Origin: Hylemonella gracilis str. Niagara R
Lineage (GTDB): Bacteria; Pseudomonadota; Gammaproteobacteria; Burkholderiales; Burkholderiaceae_C
NCBI RefSeq assembly: GCF_000600295.1
Contig: NZ_JEMG01000001.1
Span: forward strand, 3,751,932-3,815,931
Length of the DNA stretch: 64,000 bases
Reading direction: 5' to 3'
Under the pieces are notes generated by a model. That model ran no database searches, was not told the origin of the DNA, and saw nothing but the letters and a program-made list of their open reading frames with translations. Positions 28,078 to 37,025 of this stretch are shown one piece after another. How positions within the stretch are numbered: position 1 is the first letter of the stretch; every line of letters starts with the position of its first letter. A program made the translations under genes and the position numbers.

Positions 28078-29685
28078 ATGACCGACATGAAGATATCCAC
28101 GCGGCTTTCGCTGCTGATTGGTCTCCAGGCCTTGCTGCTGATCGTGATCGGAGGCATCGGCCTGTTCGGCATCGATGCCACCAAGGTGGCCTTGAAAACG
28201 GTCTATGAAGACCGTACCGTTCCAGCGGGTCAATTGGGTGATATTGGAGCCAGACTGATCAGCAATCAATTCCTCATTTCCGAGGCGCTGCGCACGCCGG
28301 ACCCGAGTGCCATCGCCACCAACGTGACGGCGATCGAAGCCAACATGACGGAAATCAGCAAGATCTGGGACGCCTACATGCTGACGTACCTGACCGAGGA
28401 GGAAAAAATTCTTGCGAAGAACTTCGCGCAAGACCGCAAGAAGTTTGACCAGGAGTCTTTCGCCCCCGCGTTGGCGGCACTGCGCGCCAATGACATGGCG
28501 ACGGCGCAAAACCTGATGGAGCAGAAAATCCGCACGCTCTACCTGGCGGTCAAGAAAGACATCGATGCCTTGGTGCAACTGCAAATGGACGTGGCAAAGA
28601 TGGAATACGAGGCCGCAGAAGCACGCCGCACCCAGATCGTCACCCTCTCCTTGGCGGCCACCGCAGGCGGCATTCTCCTGGCTGCCTTGTTTGGCTGGCG
28701 GATGACGCGCACCATCAGCCGCCAGCTTGGCGCCGAGCCGGGCGAGGCGGCCTTGGTGGCGCAGAGCGTGGGTGCCGGCGATCTGAGCACGCACATCGAA
28801 CTTCGTGCGGGTGACACGGCCAGCCTGATGGCCCAGCTCAAACGGATGCAGGACAACCTCGTTGGCGTAGTGAGCACCGTGCGCCTGAGCAGTGAATCGG
28901 TGTCCAACGCGAGCGCGGAGATCGCCCAAGGCAACCAGAATCTGTCGGCACGCACCGAAAACCAAGCCAGTGCGCTTGAAGAGACGGCGGCCTCCATGGA
29001 GGAACTGTCGTCGACGGTCAAGCAGAACGCCGACAACGCCCGCCAGGCCAATCAGCTGGCCCAGAGCGCCAGCACCGTGGCCGTGCAGGGCGGCGAGGTG
29101 GTGGCCCAAGTGGTCAGCACCATGAGGGCCATCAATGACTCGAGCAAGAAGATCGCCGACATCATTTCCGTCATCGACGGCATCGCTTTCCAGACCAACA
29201 TCCTGGCGCTGAACGCGGCCGTGGAAGCGGCCCGCGCGGGAGAACAGGGCCGTGGTTTCGCGGTGGTCGCAGGTGAGGTGCGCAACCTCGCCAGCCGCAG
29301 CGCGGACGCGGCCAAGGAAATCAAGACCTTGATCACCGACAGCGTGGCCCGCGTGGAACAAGGCAACGCGCTGGCGGATGAGGCTGGTAGCACCATGAGT
29401 GAGGTGGTCAGCAGCATCCGCCGGGTGACGGACATCATGGGGGAGATCAGCGCCGCCAGCGCCGAACAAAGCTCCGGTGTCTCACAAGTGGGTGAAGCCG
29501 TGACGCAAATGGACCAGGCCACCCAGCAAAACGCCGCGCTGGTGGAAGAAATGGCCGCAGCCGCCGGTAGTCTCAAGGGGCAGGCCCAGGAACTCGTGCA
29601 GGCCGTGGCGGTGTTCAGGATGGGTGCCGGTGGCACGAATCCCAAAGCGTTGACACACCGCAAATTCTTGGCCCTTGCAGGCTAA
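28078..29685 (+). CDS. Methyl-accepting chemotaxis protein 1
   Basis: About 535 residues. Membrane helix 1 at residues about 9-31, a four-helix-bundle-type periplasmic domain to about 185, helix 2 ([20 protein letters not shown]), HAMP, then the signalling domain with the hairpin tip [20 protein letters not shown]. The chosen ATG has AAGGAAG just upstream and gives the usual [10 protein letters not shown] start; an upstream in-frame ATG at 28027 overlaps the receiver stop (ATGA). No CheR-tether pentapeptide: the protein ends KFLALAG. The signalling domain shares long identical DNA stretches with the other receptors. Confidence 0.93.
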   Translation: MTDMKISTRLSLLIGLQALLLIVIGGIGLFGIDATKVALKTVYEDRTVPAGQLGDIGARLISNQFLISEALRTPDPSAIATNVTAIEANMTEISKIWDAYMLTYLTEEEKILAKNFAQDRKKFDQESFAPALAALRANDMATAQNLMEQKIRTLYLAVKKDIDALVQLQMDVAKMEYEAAEARRTQIVTLSLAATAGGILLAALFGWRMTRTISRQLGAEPGEAALVAQSVGAGDLSTHIELRAGDTASLMAQLKRMQDNLVGVVSTVRLSSESVSNASAEIAQGNQNLSARTENQASALEETAASMEELSSTVKQNADNARQANQLAQSASTVAVQGGEVVAQVVSTMRAINDSSKKIADIISVIDGIAFQTNILALNAAVEAARAGEQGRGFAVVAGEVRNLASRSADAAKEIKTLITDSVARVEQGNALADEAGSTMSEVVSSIRRVTDIMGEISAASAEQSSGVSQVGEAVTQMDQATQQNAALVEEMAAAAGSLKGQAQELVQAVAVFRMGAGGTNPKALTHRKFLALAG

Positions 29686-29897
29686 GCGGATACTTTCCCG
29701 TCGATACACCGACGCAGACCCACCCCGGCCGCGCGAGCGAACCCGGGGAATGCTTCATTTCTGTCTGCGCGCCCCTGGCTCCTGATCCATTCTGCGCGGG
29801 CGGTCACCAAGCGAGGGCGCGAACACCGGGCTGCCGTTCATCTGCGGCAAGCCCCTCAGCGCAGCTGCGCACCTTGAGTCCAGTCGCGCCACCAGGC

Positions 29898-29950
29898 TAG
29901 GAATTGTCCTACCCATCCCATCCGATTCCGACACGCGAACCGGGCGTGTC
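29898..29950 (+). promoter_or_regulatory. Duplicated leader, copy 2: palindrome plus hairpin
   Basis: TAGGAATTGTCCTA at 29898-29911 is a better palindrome (TAGGA/TCCTA) than copy 1. GACACGC (29930-29936) and GCGTGTC (29944-29950) flank the same GAACCGG spacer. The distance from palindrome to ATG is 83 bases, exactly as in copy 1. The preceding 212 bases (29686-29897) show no gene I can support. Confidence 0.6.
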
Positions 29951-29980
29951 CGATGGTGCGTCGCGCTCTGGGTCGGCACC

Positions 29981-30373
29981 ATGACGGTCATGAAAATTCT
30001 GGTCGTCGATGATTCCGAACTGATTCGCCTGCGCCTGGTCCGCCAGATCGCGGCCCTCCCGGGCGTGGAGCGGGTGCTGACGGCTTCGGGTTGCATGCTG
30101 GCGCAGCACCTGATGGCTAGCCTGCAACCTGCGTTGGTGGTGCTGGACCTGCTTCTGCCCGATGGCGATCCCGTGCGACTGATCCCGCAATTCAAGCTCG
30201 ATCACCCGCAGCTCAAGGTCGCCGTTCTGACCAACGACGCCACGGACTACAACCGCCGCCGCTGCCTGCAGGCCGGCGCCGACTGGTTCTTCGACAAGTC
30301 CACTGAATTCGAGCAGTTGCTGGCGCAGCTGCGGCAATTGTCTGACCCCGCCTTTCCCCGGAGAAACTCATGA
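29981..30373 (+). CDS. Stand-alone receiver protein 2
   Basis: Product of 130 residues, a single receiver domain with a complete acidic pocket (VVDDSELIR), phospho-Asp in LVVLDLLLPDGD and the lysine in FFDKSTEF. Paralogue of the protein at 27638, same MTVMKILVV start. Its stop overlaps the cheW start by four bases (ATGA), so it is translationally coupled to the CheW/MCP array. No output domain, so it may compete for CheA phosphate or bind a target protein. Confidence 0.88.
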   Translation: MTVMKILVVDDSELIRLRLVRQIAALPGVERVLTASGCMLAQHLMASLQPALVVLDLLLPDGDPVRLIPQFKLDHPQLKVAVLTNDATDYNRRRCLQAGADWFFDKSTEFEQLLAQLRQLSDPAFPRRNS

Positions 30374-30855
30374 GCACCGTCCTGAATCACGCACAGCAAG
30401 ACAAGCACGCTGAGGCGCCCACGCCCATCCGTGAGTTCCTGGCGTTCAAGCTGGGCAAAGAGGAATACGGCGTGGACATCCTGCGCGTGCAGGAGATCCG
30501 CTCTTTCGAGGCGCCCACCCGCATGGTCAATGCGCCAGCGCACATCCTGGGCGTGGTCAACCTGCGTGGCGTGATCGTGCCCATCATCGACATGCGCATG
30601 CAGTTTGGCTTGAACGACGTCACCTACGACAGCTTCACCGCCGTCATCGTGCTCAACATCGGCCACAAGGTGGTCGGCATGGTGGTCGACGCCGTTTCCG
30701 ACGTGATCACCCTGACGCCCGAGCAACTGCGCGCGGCGCCGGAAATTTCGGGCGCCATTGATTCGAGCGCGGTGCTCGCCCTGGGCACGGTGAACGACCG
30801 CATGCTCATCCTGCTGGACATCGAAAGAGTCCTGGTCGCTTCCTCGGTGCAGTGA
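30370..30855 (+). CDS. cheW: Chemotaxis coupling protein CheW, copy 1
   Basis: Product of 161 residues, the SH3-like adaptor linking receptors to CheA. Family marks: EFLAFKLGKEEYGVDILRVQ, HILGVVNLRGVIVPIIDMR, VVGMVVDAVSDVI. The low-complexity first 20 residues differ from copy 2, while the core is nearly identical. It lies between receiver 2 and MCP 2. Confidence 0.95.
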   Translation: MSTVLNHAQQDKHAEAPTPIREFLAFKLGKEEYGVDILRVQEIRSFEAPTRMVNAPAHILGVVNLRGVIVPIIDMRMQFGLNDVTYDSFTAVIVLNIGHKVVGMVVDAVSDVITLTPEQLRAAPEISGAIDSSAVLALGTVNDRMLILLDIERVLVASSVQ

Positions 30856-30892
30856 CGGCACGCGCAGACCCCGATAGAACTGGAGAAACAAC

Positions 30893-32638
30893 ATGAAATT
30901 CGTCAACAACTATTCCATCGCCAAGCGTCTTGGTTTCGCCTTCGGTCTGATCCTGCTGTTGCTTGCGATCAGCGCATCGATCGGCGTGTGGCGACTGCAA
31001 GCGCTGGCGCACACGGCGCGCGAGATGGGCACGACGGACAACGAGCGTCTGCGTCAAGTCGCGACCTGGCGCAGCGCCATCGAGCTGAACTGGATACGCA
31101 CCCGCGCCGCCCTGAACGAAACCGACACGAATCGCATCAAGACCTGGCAGACCGAAATGGACCAGACCTCCGCCATGGTGACGGAAGTCAGCAAGAAAGC
31201 AGTCGCCAAAATCACGACCGAGGAGGGCAAGGCCCTGATCGCCGAGGTGAACAAGGCCCGCGAAAATTACCGCGGTCCACGCGCCGAAATCTTGAAGCGC
31301 AAATTGGCCGGCGAGGATGTCTCGGCCCTCGTTGAGCAACAGTTGAAACCGCTGTCGGAAACTTACCTCGGGGCCTTGCAAAAGCTGGAGGACCGGCAGA
31401 TTGAATTGTTCAACGCGAAGCTGGAGTTGGCGGAACTGCACGCGGCCCAGGGACGCTGGATCATCATCGGCTCCGCCATTGGGGCGCTGGTTCTGGGTCT
31501 GATCGCGGTCATGCTGCTGACGCGCTCCATCGTGCCCCCGCTGCGTCAGGCTGTTGAAAATGCCCAGGCCATAGCCCAGGGTGACCTGAACCGACAGATC
31601 GCCGTCGAGGGTCGCGACGAATTGGCTCAAATGATCGGCGCGCTGGCGCAGATGCAATCCAGCCTGTCGCAGATCGTGAGCCGTGTCCGCCAGGGCAGCG
31701 AATCGGTCTCCACCGCGAGCGCCGAGATCGCGCAGGGCAATCACGACCTCTCGGCCCGCACTGAAAGCCAGGCCAGCGCGCTCCAGGAAACCGCCGCCAG
31801 CATGGAAGAGCTGTCGTCGACCGTGAAACAAAACGCCGACAACGCCCGTCAGGCCAATCAACTGGCCCAGAGCGCCAGCACCGTGGCCGTGCAGGGCGGC
31901 GAGGTGGTGGCCCAAGTGGTCAGCACCATGAAGGACATCAACGATTCCAGCAAGAAGATCGCCGACATCATCAGCGTGATCGACGGCATCGCCTTCCAGA
32001 CCAACATCCTGGCACTCAACGCCGCCGTGGAAGCGGCCCGCGCGGGCGAACAGGGTCGCGGTTTCGCGGTGGTGGCTGGCGAAGTGCGCACCCTGGCCAG
32101 CCGCAGCGCCGACGCGGCCAAGGAGATCAAGACCTTGATCACCGCCAGCGTCAACCGCGTGGCACAGGGCAGCGCGCTCGCGGATCAAGCCGGACACACC
32201 ATGGACAACGTGGTCAGCAGCATCCGCCGCGTGACCGACATCATGGGCGAGATCAGCGCGGCCAGCGTCGAGCAAAGCTCCGGTGTCTCACAAGTGGGTG
32301 AAGCCGTGACGCAAATGGATCAGGCCACGCAACAGAACGCCGCGCTGGTGGAAGAAATGGCAGCTGCGGCCAGCAGCCTGCAAACTCAGGCCGGCGAACT
32401 GGTGCAGTCCGTCGCCGTCTTCAAGCTGAGCGGAGACCATGGACTGACCATGCAGAGTTCGGCCCCCGCGAAAACGATCGGCGCGAACCTCCCGATGACC
32501 AGCGGCATCGCGCACCCCACGACACGGAAAACTGCGGGTCCCGCAGTGCTCACGGCACCGACGGCACCACGCGCGAAATCTAGCGAGCCGCGCACGGAGC
32601 AAACCGGCGCAGCGGTCGAAAGCTGGGAAAGCTTCTGA
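30893..32638 (+). CDS. Methyl-accepting chemotaxis protein 2
   Basis: Product of 581 residues. Membrane helix 1 ([20 protein letters not shown]), a periplasmic four-helix domain of about 155 residues, helix 2 ([20 protein letters not shown]), HAMP, signalling domain with tip [21 protein letters not shown] Pro/Ala/Thr-rich linker of about 60 residues ends in ESWESF, a WxxF variant of the NWETF pentapeptide that docks CheR/CheB. GGAG lies upstream of the ATG. Confidence 0.95.
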   Translation: MKFVNNYSIAKRLGFAFGLILLLLAISASIGVWRLQALAHTAREMGTTDNERLRQVATWRSAIELNWIRTRAALNETDTNRIKTWQTEMDQTSAMVTEVSKKAVAKITTEEGKALIAEVNKARENYRGPRAEILKRKLAGEDVSALVEQQLKPLSETYLGALQKLEDRQIELFNAKLELAELHAAQGRWIIIGSAIGALVLGLIAVMLLTRSIVPPLRQAVENAQAIAQGDLNRQIAVEGRDELAQMIGALAQMQSSLSQIVSRVRQGSESVSTASAEIAQGNHDLSARTESQASALQETAASMEELSSTVKQNADNARQANQLAQSASTVAVQGGEVVAQVVSTMKDINDSSKKIADIISVIDGIAFQTNILALNAAVEAARAGEQGRGFAVVAGEVRTLASRSADAAKEIKTLITASVNRVAQGSALADQAGHTMDNVVSSIRRVTDIMGEISAASVEQSSGVSQVGEAVTQMDQATQQNAALVEEMAAAASSLQTQAGELVQSVAVFKLSGDHGLTMQSSAPAKTIGANLPMTSGIAHPTTRKTAGPAVLTAPTAPRAKSSEPRTEQTGAAVESWESF

Positions 32639-32730
32639 CTTTGATTGACCCGGCGGTGCCCCTCAGAGGCGTCGTCGCAACGGCCCTGCCCAAACGCAGC
32701 CATGTGAAACAAGACCAGGAAGATTGAACC

Positions 32731-33234
32731 ATGAACCTCAACAACGCCCAACGCACCCCGACCAGCACCCAGCAAGCCGCCATCGGAACCAACGAATTCC
32801 TGGCCTTCAAGCTGGGTGATGAGGAGTACGGCGTGGACATCCTGCGCGTGCAGGAAATCCGCTCCTACGAGCAGCCCACCCATATGGTGAACACGCCGGA
32901 CCACATCCTGGGGGTGGTGAACCTGCGCGGCGTGATCGTGCCCATCATCGACATGCGCATCCAGTTCGGCCTGCGTGAGGTCAAGTACAACGACTTCACC
33001 GTGGTCATCGTGCTGAACATCGGAGAAAAAGTGGTCGGCATGGTGGTCGACGCCGTTTCCGACGTGATCACCCTGACACCCGAACAGTTGCGCCCGGCCC
33101 CCGACATCGCCGGCACCATCGACTCGAGCGCCGTGCTGGCCCTCGGCACCGTGAATGACCGCATGCTGATCCTGCTGGACATCGAAAAAGTCATGGGCAA
33201 TTCCGACACGGGGTTGATCGCCCAGGCCGCCTGA
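32731..33234 (+). CDS. cheW: Chemotaxis coupling protein CheW, copy 2
   Basis: Product of 167 residues with the CheW core (EFLAFKLGDEEYGVDILRVQ, HILGVVNLRGVIVPIIDMR, VVGMVVDAVSDVI). It is closely related to copy 1 and sits between MCP 2 and MCP 3. Its leader and first codons have a decayed match upstream of MCP 4 (35097-35275). Confidence 0.95.
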   Translation: MNLNNAQRTPTSTQQAAIGTNEFLAFKLGDEEYGVDILRVQEIRSYEQPTHMVNTPDHILGVVNLRGVIVPIIDMRIQFGLREVKYNDFTVVIVLNIGEKVVGMVVDAVSDVITLTPEQLRPAPDIAGTIDSSAVLALGTVNDRMLILLDIEKVMGNSDTGLIAQAA

Positions 33235-33263
33235 TCAAAGATTCCGTTTCCCAGGAGTTATCC

Positions 33264-35030
33264 ATGAACACCTTCACCGTCGCTCGCCGACTCACGACCG
33301 CCTTCGGCGCCATCATCCTCGTTTTCATGCTGGTGGGCGGCGTTGCGCTGTACAGCGCAACCCAGCTGGCCGACGCCAACAAGTGGAACACCCACACCTA
33401 CAAAGTTCTGGCACTGGGTGACGAGATGCTCGAGAGCATGATCAACATGGAAACCGGCGCCCGCGGTTTCCTGATCGCCAGCGAAGACCGCTATCTCGAG
33501 CCTTGGAACAGCGGCAATCAGGCTTTCGAAAAATCCTGGGCCGAAGTCAAGGGCCTGACGTCCGACAACCCGACGCAGCAAAAGCGCCTGGACGAGATGA
33601 AGAAGCGGTACGAGGAATTCACTGCGGTGGGCAAGACCATGATCCAGTTCCGCCGCGACGTGAGCAGCGGCCAGCGCAGCAGCACCGATTTCGTGGCCGA
33701 ATTCAAGCAAGGCAGAGACAAAGCGGCCATGGACAGCTTTCGCGGCCTGCACGCGGAGTTCGACAAGGCCGAACGGGATTTGCTGGTCGTGCGTGACGCG
33801 GCCGCGGCACGCTACCAGTCCCTCAACCGCAATGTGGTGATCTTCGGTTCCTTGCTCGCGGTGCTGATCGCTGCTGGACTGGGCATTTGGGTGACGCGCG
33901 CCATCACGGGCCAATTGGGTGGCGAGCCGGACTACGCAGCCAACGTGGCCAAGCAGATCGCCGAAGGCAACCTGATGGTTGACGTGCAGGTCAAGACGGG
34001 TGACACCGCCAGCCTGCTGGCCGTCATGAGGGACATGCGCGACAGCCTGGTGAAGGTCGTTTCGCGCGTGCGACAGGGTGCCGAGGCCGTTTCGACCGCC
34101 AGCGCAGAAATCGCCCAGGGCAATGCCGATCTGTCCAGCCGCACCGAAAGCCAGGCCAGCTCGCTGGAGGAAACCGCTGCGTCGATGGAGGAACTGGGTT
34201 CCACCGTGAAGCAGAACGCGGACAACTCCCGCCAGGCCAACCAGCTCGCGCAAGGCGCCAGCACGGTGGCCATCAAGGGCGGCGAAGTCGTGGCCCAGGT
34301 GGTGAGCACCATGCAAGGCATCAACGACTCAAGCCGCCGCATCGCCGACATCATCAACGTGATCGACGGCATCGCTTTCCAGACCAACATCCTGGCGCTC
34401 AATGCCGCGGTGGAAGCAGCCCGCGCGGGCGAACAAGGCCGAGGCTTCGCCGTCGTGGCAGGCGAGGTGCGCAACCTGGCAGGCCGCAGCGCGGACGCGG
34501 CCAAGGAAATCAAGCAACTCATCACCGAAAGCGTCGGACGGGTTGAGCAAGGCACGTCCCTGGTGGACGAAGCCGGCCGCACCATGGACGAAGTGGTGGC
34601 CAGCATCAAGCGCGTGACCGACATCATGGGCGAGATCAGCGCGGCCAGTGTCGAGCAAAGCGCCGGCGTGGGCCAGGTGGGTGAAGCCGTGACCAACATG
34701 GACCAGGTCACGCAACAAAACGCCGCGCTGGTGGAAGAAATGTCCGCCGCCGCGTCCAGCCTGAACACCCAGGCACAGGACTTGGTGCAGGTCGTGGCTG
34801 TCTTCAAGCTGAATGCGGGCCAGACGCCGGCAACACCCAAGGCAACACCCGTGAAAACGAGCAACGTAAAACCCTTCACGGTAGTCAGCACGGCCAACCT
34901 CAAGGCGACCAAGACAACGAAGACGCCTCAGCCCCAGAACACCGCAGCCCTGACGGCCCCGAGCGCTAAGCCCAGCGAACCCCGAGCTGAGAAATCCAGC
35001 CCCGAGGGCGACAACTGGGAAAGCTTCTGA
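33264..35030 (+). CDS. Methyl-accepting chemotaxis protein 3 (CHASE3 sensor)
   Basis: Product of 588 residues. The periplasmic domain between the two membrane helices has the CHASE3 pattern METGARGFLIASEDRYLEPW and spans residues about 35-185. HAMP and a standard signalling domain follow (tip [20 protein letters not shown]). A Thr/Lys/Pro-rich linker of about 70 residues ends in DNWESF, close to the canonical CheR/CheB-binding NWETF. It follows cheW copy 2 by 29 bases with AGGAG upstream. Confidence 0.95.
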   Translation: MNTFTVARRLTTAFGAIILVFMLVGGVALYSATQLADANKWNTHTYKVLALGDEMLESMINMETGARGFLIASEDRYLEPWNSGNQAFEKSWAEVKGLTSDNPTQQKRLDEMKKRYEEFTAVGKTMIQFRRDVSSGQRSSTDFVAEFKQGRDKAAMDSFRGLHAEFDKAERDLLVVRDAAAARYQSLNRNVVIFGSLLAVLIAAGLGIWVTRAITGQLGGEPDYAANVAKQIAEGNLMVDVQVKTGDTASLLAVMRDMRDSLVKVVSRVRQGAEAVSTASAEIAQGNADLSSRTESQASSLEETAASMEELGSTVKQNADNSRQANQLAQGASTVAIKGGEVVAQVVSTMQGINDSSRRIADIINVIDGIAFQTNILALNAAVEAARAGEQGRGFAVVAGEVRNLAGRSADAAKEIKQLITESVGRVEQGTSLVDEAGRTMDEVVASIKRVTDIMGEISAASVEQSAGVGQVGEAVTNMDQVTQQNAALVEEMSAAASSLNTQAQDLVQVVAVFKLNAGQTPATPKATPVKTSNVKPFTVVSTANLKATKTTKTPQPQNTAALTAPSAKPSEPRAEKSSPEGDNWESF

Positions 35031-35096
35031 ACAGGCTCAGCAAGACACTCTCCGGCCTCACAAGGGACCACGCTGCCGGGCCGAAGCACCACGATC

Positions 35097-35275
35097 TGAA
35101 CCAAGACCCAGGGCGGAAAGACTGAAGGAGAACCTCGCCAGCTTCCGTTCAATATCACCGGGCGCCCGCCAACACAAGGCATCGGCGCCAATCAAGACCT
35201 GGCCTTCGGGCCGGACCACAAGGCTCCATGCCTGGCGGTACGCCAGGGCTTACAGCAAGCACATCTGACATAGGC
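35097..35275 (+). pseudogene. Decayed cheW relic between MCP 3 and MCP 4
   Basis: The stretch aligns with the leader and first ~30 codons of cheW copy 2. TGAACCAAGACC (35097-35108) matches TGAAACAAGACC before cheW 2. GAACCTC (35130-35136) matches its first codons, but the ATG is replaced by GAG. A 27-base core at 35181-35207 matches 21 of 27 positions without gaps and reads IGANQDLAF against IGTNEFLAF. The distance between the two blocks is two bases longer than in cheW 2, so the frame is broken, and the rest of the gene is missing. The order CheW-MCP-CheW-MCP-x-MCP predicts a CheW exactly here. Confidence 0.5.
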
Positions 35276-35288
35276 AAGAGGAAACATC

Positions 35289-36989
35289 ATGAACATCTTT
35301 TCAAACTTCGGCATCGCCAAACGCCTTTACCTGGCGTCCCTCGTCCTGATCCTGGCTCTGGCGGGTGTCGCCCTGACGGCCTGGCTGACCTTGAGCAATG
35401 TGGTGGATCTGGCCGACAAGACGGCCACGCAGCGCGTGCCCCAACTGACGCAGATCGCCACGGTGGAGCTGAACGTGACCCGCGTGTCCCTGCAGATCCG
35501 GCATGCGCTGCTGGTGCGCACGCCCGCAGACCTGGCTGCCACGCTGGCCGACATCGGCGAGAAGCGTGCGACGATCGACGCGACGCTGAAAGCCTTCGAG
35601 GCAGGCGTCTTCACCCCGGCCGGGCGCGAGGCCTACAACAAGATGACGCCCCTGGTGGACCGTTTCTGGCAATTGGGCGGCGAAAACATCAAACTGATCC
35701 AGGAAGGTCGTAAGGACGAAGCCTTTGATTTCCTGGTCCAGAAAACCATCCCGGCCCGCAATGACTTGCTCAAGGTGCTGGACGCCGAAAAATTAAGACA
35801 AGGCACGCAGCTGAACACGGAACTTGATCAGGTGGAAGGCCAAGCCAAGACGATCCGCCTGGAACTGGTGCTGCTGTCCATCGTCGTGGCCATCGGCATG
35901 CTCGCCCTCTCCTGGTACATCGCCGCCTTGCTGCAGCGGCGCACCGAGTTGTCGCGCGCCGTGGCCGACCGCGTGCGTGATGGCGACCTGACCTGCCCTG
36001 TGCAAGACAACGCACATGACGAATTCAGCCCACTACTGGCTGCGCTGGGTCAGATGCAGACGGCCTTGACGCGTATCGTCTCCAATGTGCGTCAAAGCAG
36101 CGAGGCGGTGTCCAATGCCAGCGCCGAGATCGCGCAAGGCAACCAGGATCTGTCCGCCCGCACAGAGACCCAGGCCAGCGCCTTGGAAGAAACCGCCGCC
36201 AGCATGGAGGAGCTGTCGTCGACCGTGAAGCAAAACGCCGACAACGCCCGCCAGGCCAATCAGCTGGCCCAGAACGCCAGCACCGTGGCCGTGCAGGGCG
36301 GCGAGGTGGTGGCCCAAGTGGTCAGCACCATGAAGGACATCAACGATTCCAGCAAGAAGATCGCCGACATCATCAGCGTGATCGACGGCATCGCCTTCCA
36401 GACCAACATCCTGGCACTTAACGCGGCCGTGGAAGCGGCCCGCGCGGGCGAACAGGGCCGTGGTTTCGCGGTGGTCGCAGGTGAGGTGCGCAACCTCGCC
36501 AGCCGCAGCGCGGACGCCGCCAAGGAAATCAAGACGCTGATCACCGACAGCGTCAGCCGGGTGACGCAAGGCAGCGCGCTGGTGGACCAGGCGGGCAGCA
36601 CCATGGACAACGTGGTCAGCAGCATCCGCCGCGTGACCGACATCATGGGCGAGATCAGCGCGGCCAGCGTCGAACAAAGCTCCGGCGTGTCGCAAGTGGG
36701 CGAGGCCGTGACCCAGATGGACCAGGCCACGCAGCAGAACGCCGCGCTGGTGGAAGAAATGGCGGCTGCGGCCAGCAGCCTGAAGGGGCAGGCCCAGGAA
36801 CTGGTGCAGGCCGTGGCCGTGTTCAAACTGGACGCGAACGCCCCTGTCTCGGCCAACACCCTCGTGAACAACTCACAGCGCGCGCCGGAACGCAACAGCA
36901 ACGTGACACGCCTGCAACCGCCCACGCCCGTGCGCCCGGCGCCTGTGCGTCTGGCGAGAACCGGCACCGACGACTGGGGAATGTTCTGA
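35289..36989 (+). CDS. Methyl-accepting chemotaxis protein 4
   Basis: Product of 566 residues. Membrane helix 1 ([20 protein letters not shown]), a four-helix-type periplasmic domain to about residue 190, helix 2 ([20 protein letters not shown]), HAMP and signalling domain. The tail is Pro/Arg rich and ends DDWGMF, a more divergent WxxF tether. Its signalling domain is a nucleotide-level mosaic: 144 bases identical to MCP 2, then 68 identical to MCP 1. GAGGAAA precedes the ATG. Confidence 0.95.
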   Translation: MNIFSNFGIAKRLYLASLVLILALAGVALTAWLTLSNVVDLADKTATQRVPQLTQIATVELNVTRVSLQIRHALLVRTPADLAATLADIGEKRATIDATLKAFEAGVFTPAGREAYNKMTPLVDRFWQLGGENIKLIQEGRKDEAFDFLVQKTIPARNDLLKVLDAEKLRQGTQLNTELDQVEGQAKTIRLELVLLSIVVAIGMLALSWYIAALLQRRTELSRAVADRVRDGDLTCPVQDNAHDEFSPLLAALGQMQTALTRIVSNVRQSSEAVSNASAEIAQGNQDLSARTETQASALEETAASMEELSSTVKQNADNARQANQLAQNASTVAVQGGEVVAQVVSTMKDINDSSKKIADIISVIDGIAFQTNILALNAAVEAARAGEQGRGFAVVAGEVRNLASRSADAAKEIKTLITDSVSRVTQGSALVDQAGSTMDNVVSSIRRVTDIMGEISAASVEQSSGVSQVGEAVTQMDQATQQNAALVEEMAAAASSLKGQAQELVQAVAVFKLDANAPVSANTLVNNSQRAPERNSNVTRLQPPTPVRPAPVRLARTGTDDWGMF

Positions 36990-37025
36990 ATCCCGCCGTG
37001 GTCTCGCGCGGACCAGCCCTTCGGC

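Noticed and set aside
29686..29897. Possible gene or terminator in the gap after MCP 1
   Set aside because: No start with a sensible frame, and the CCCCGG/CCGGGG pairing near 29724 lacks a T run. I leave it as unassigned spacer.
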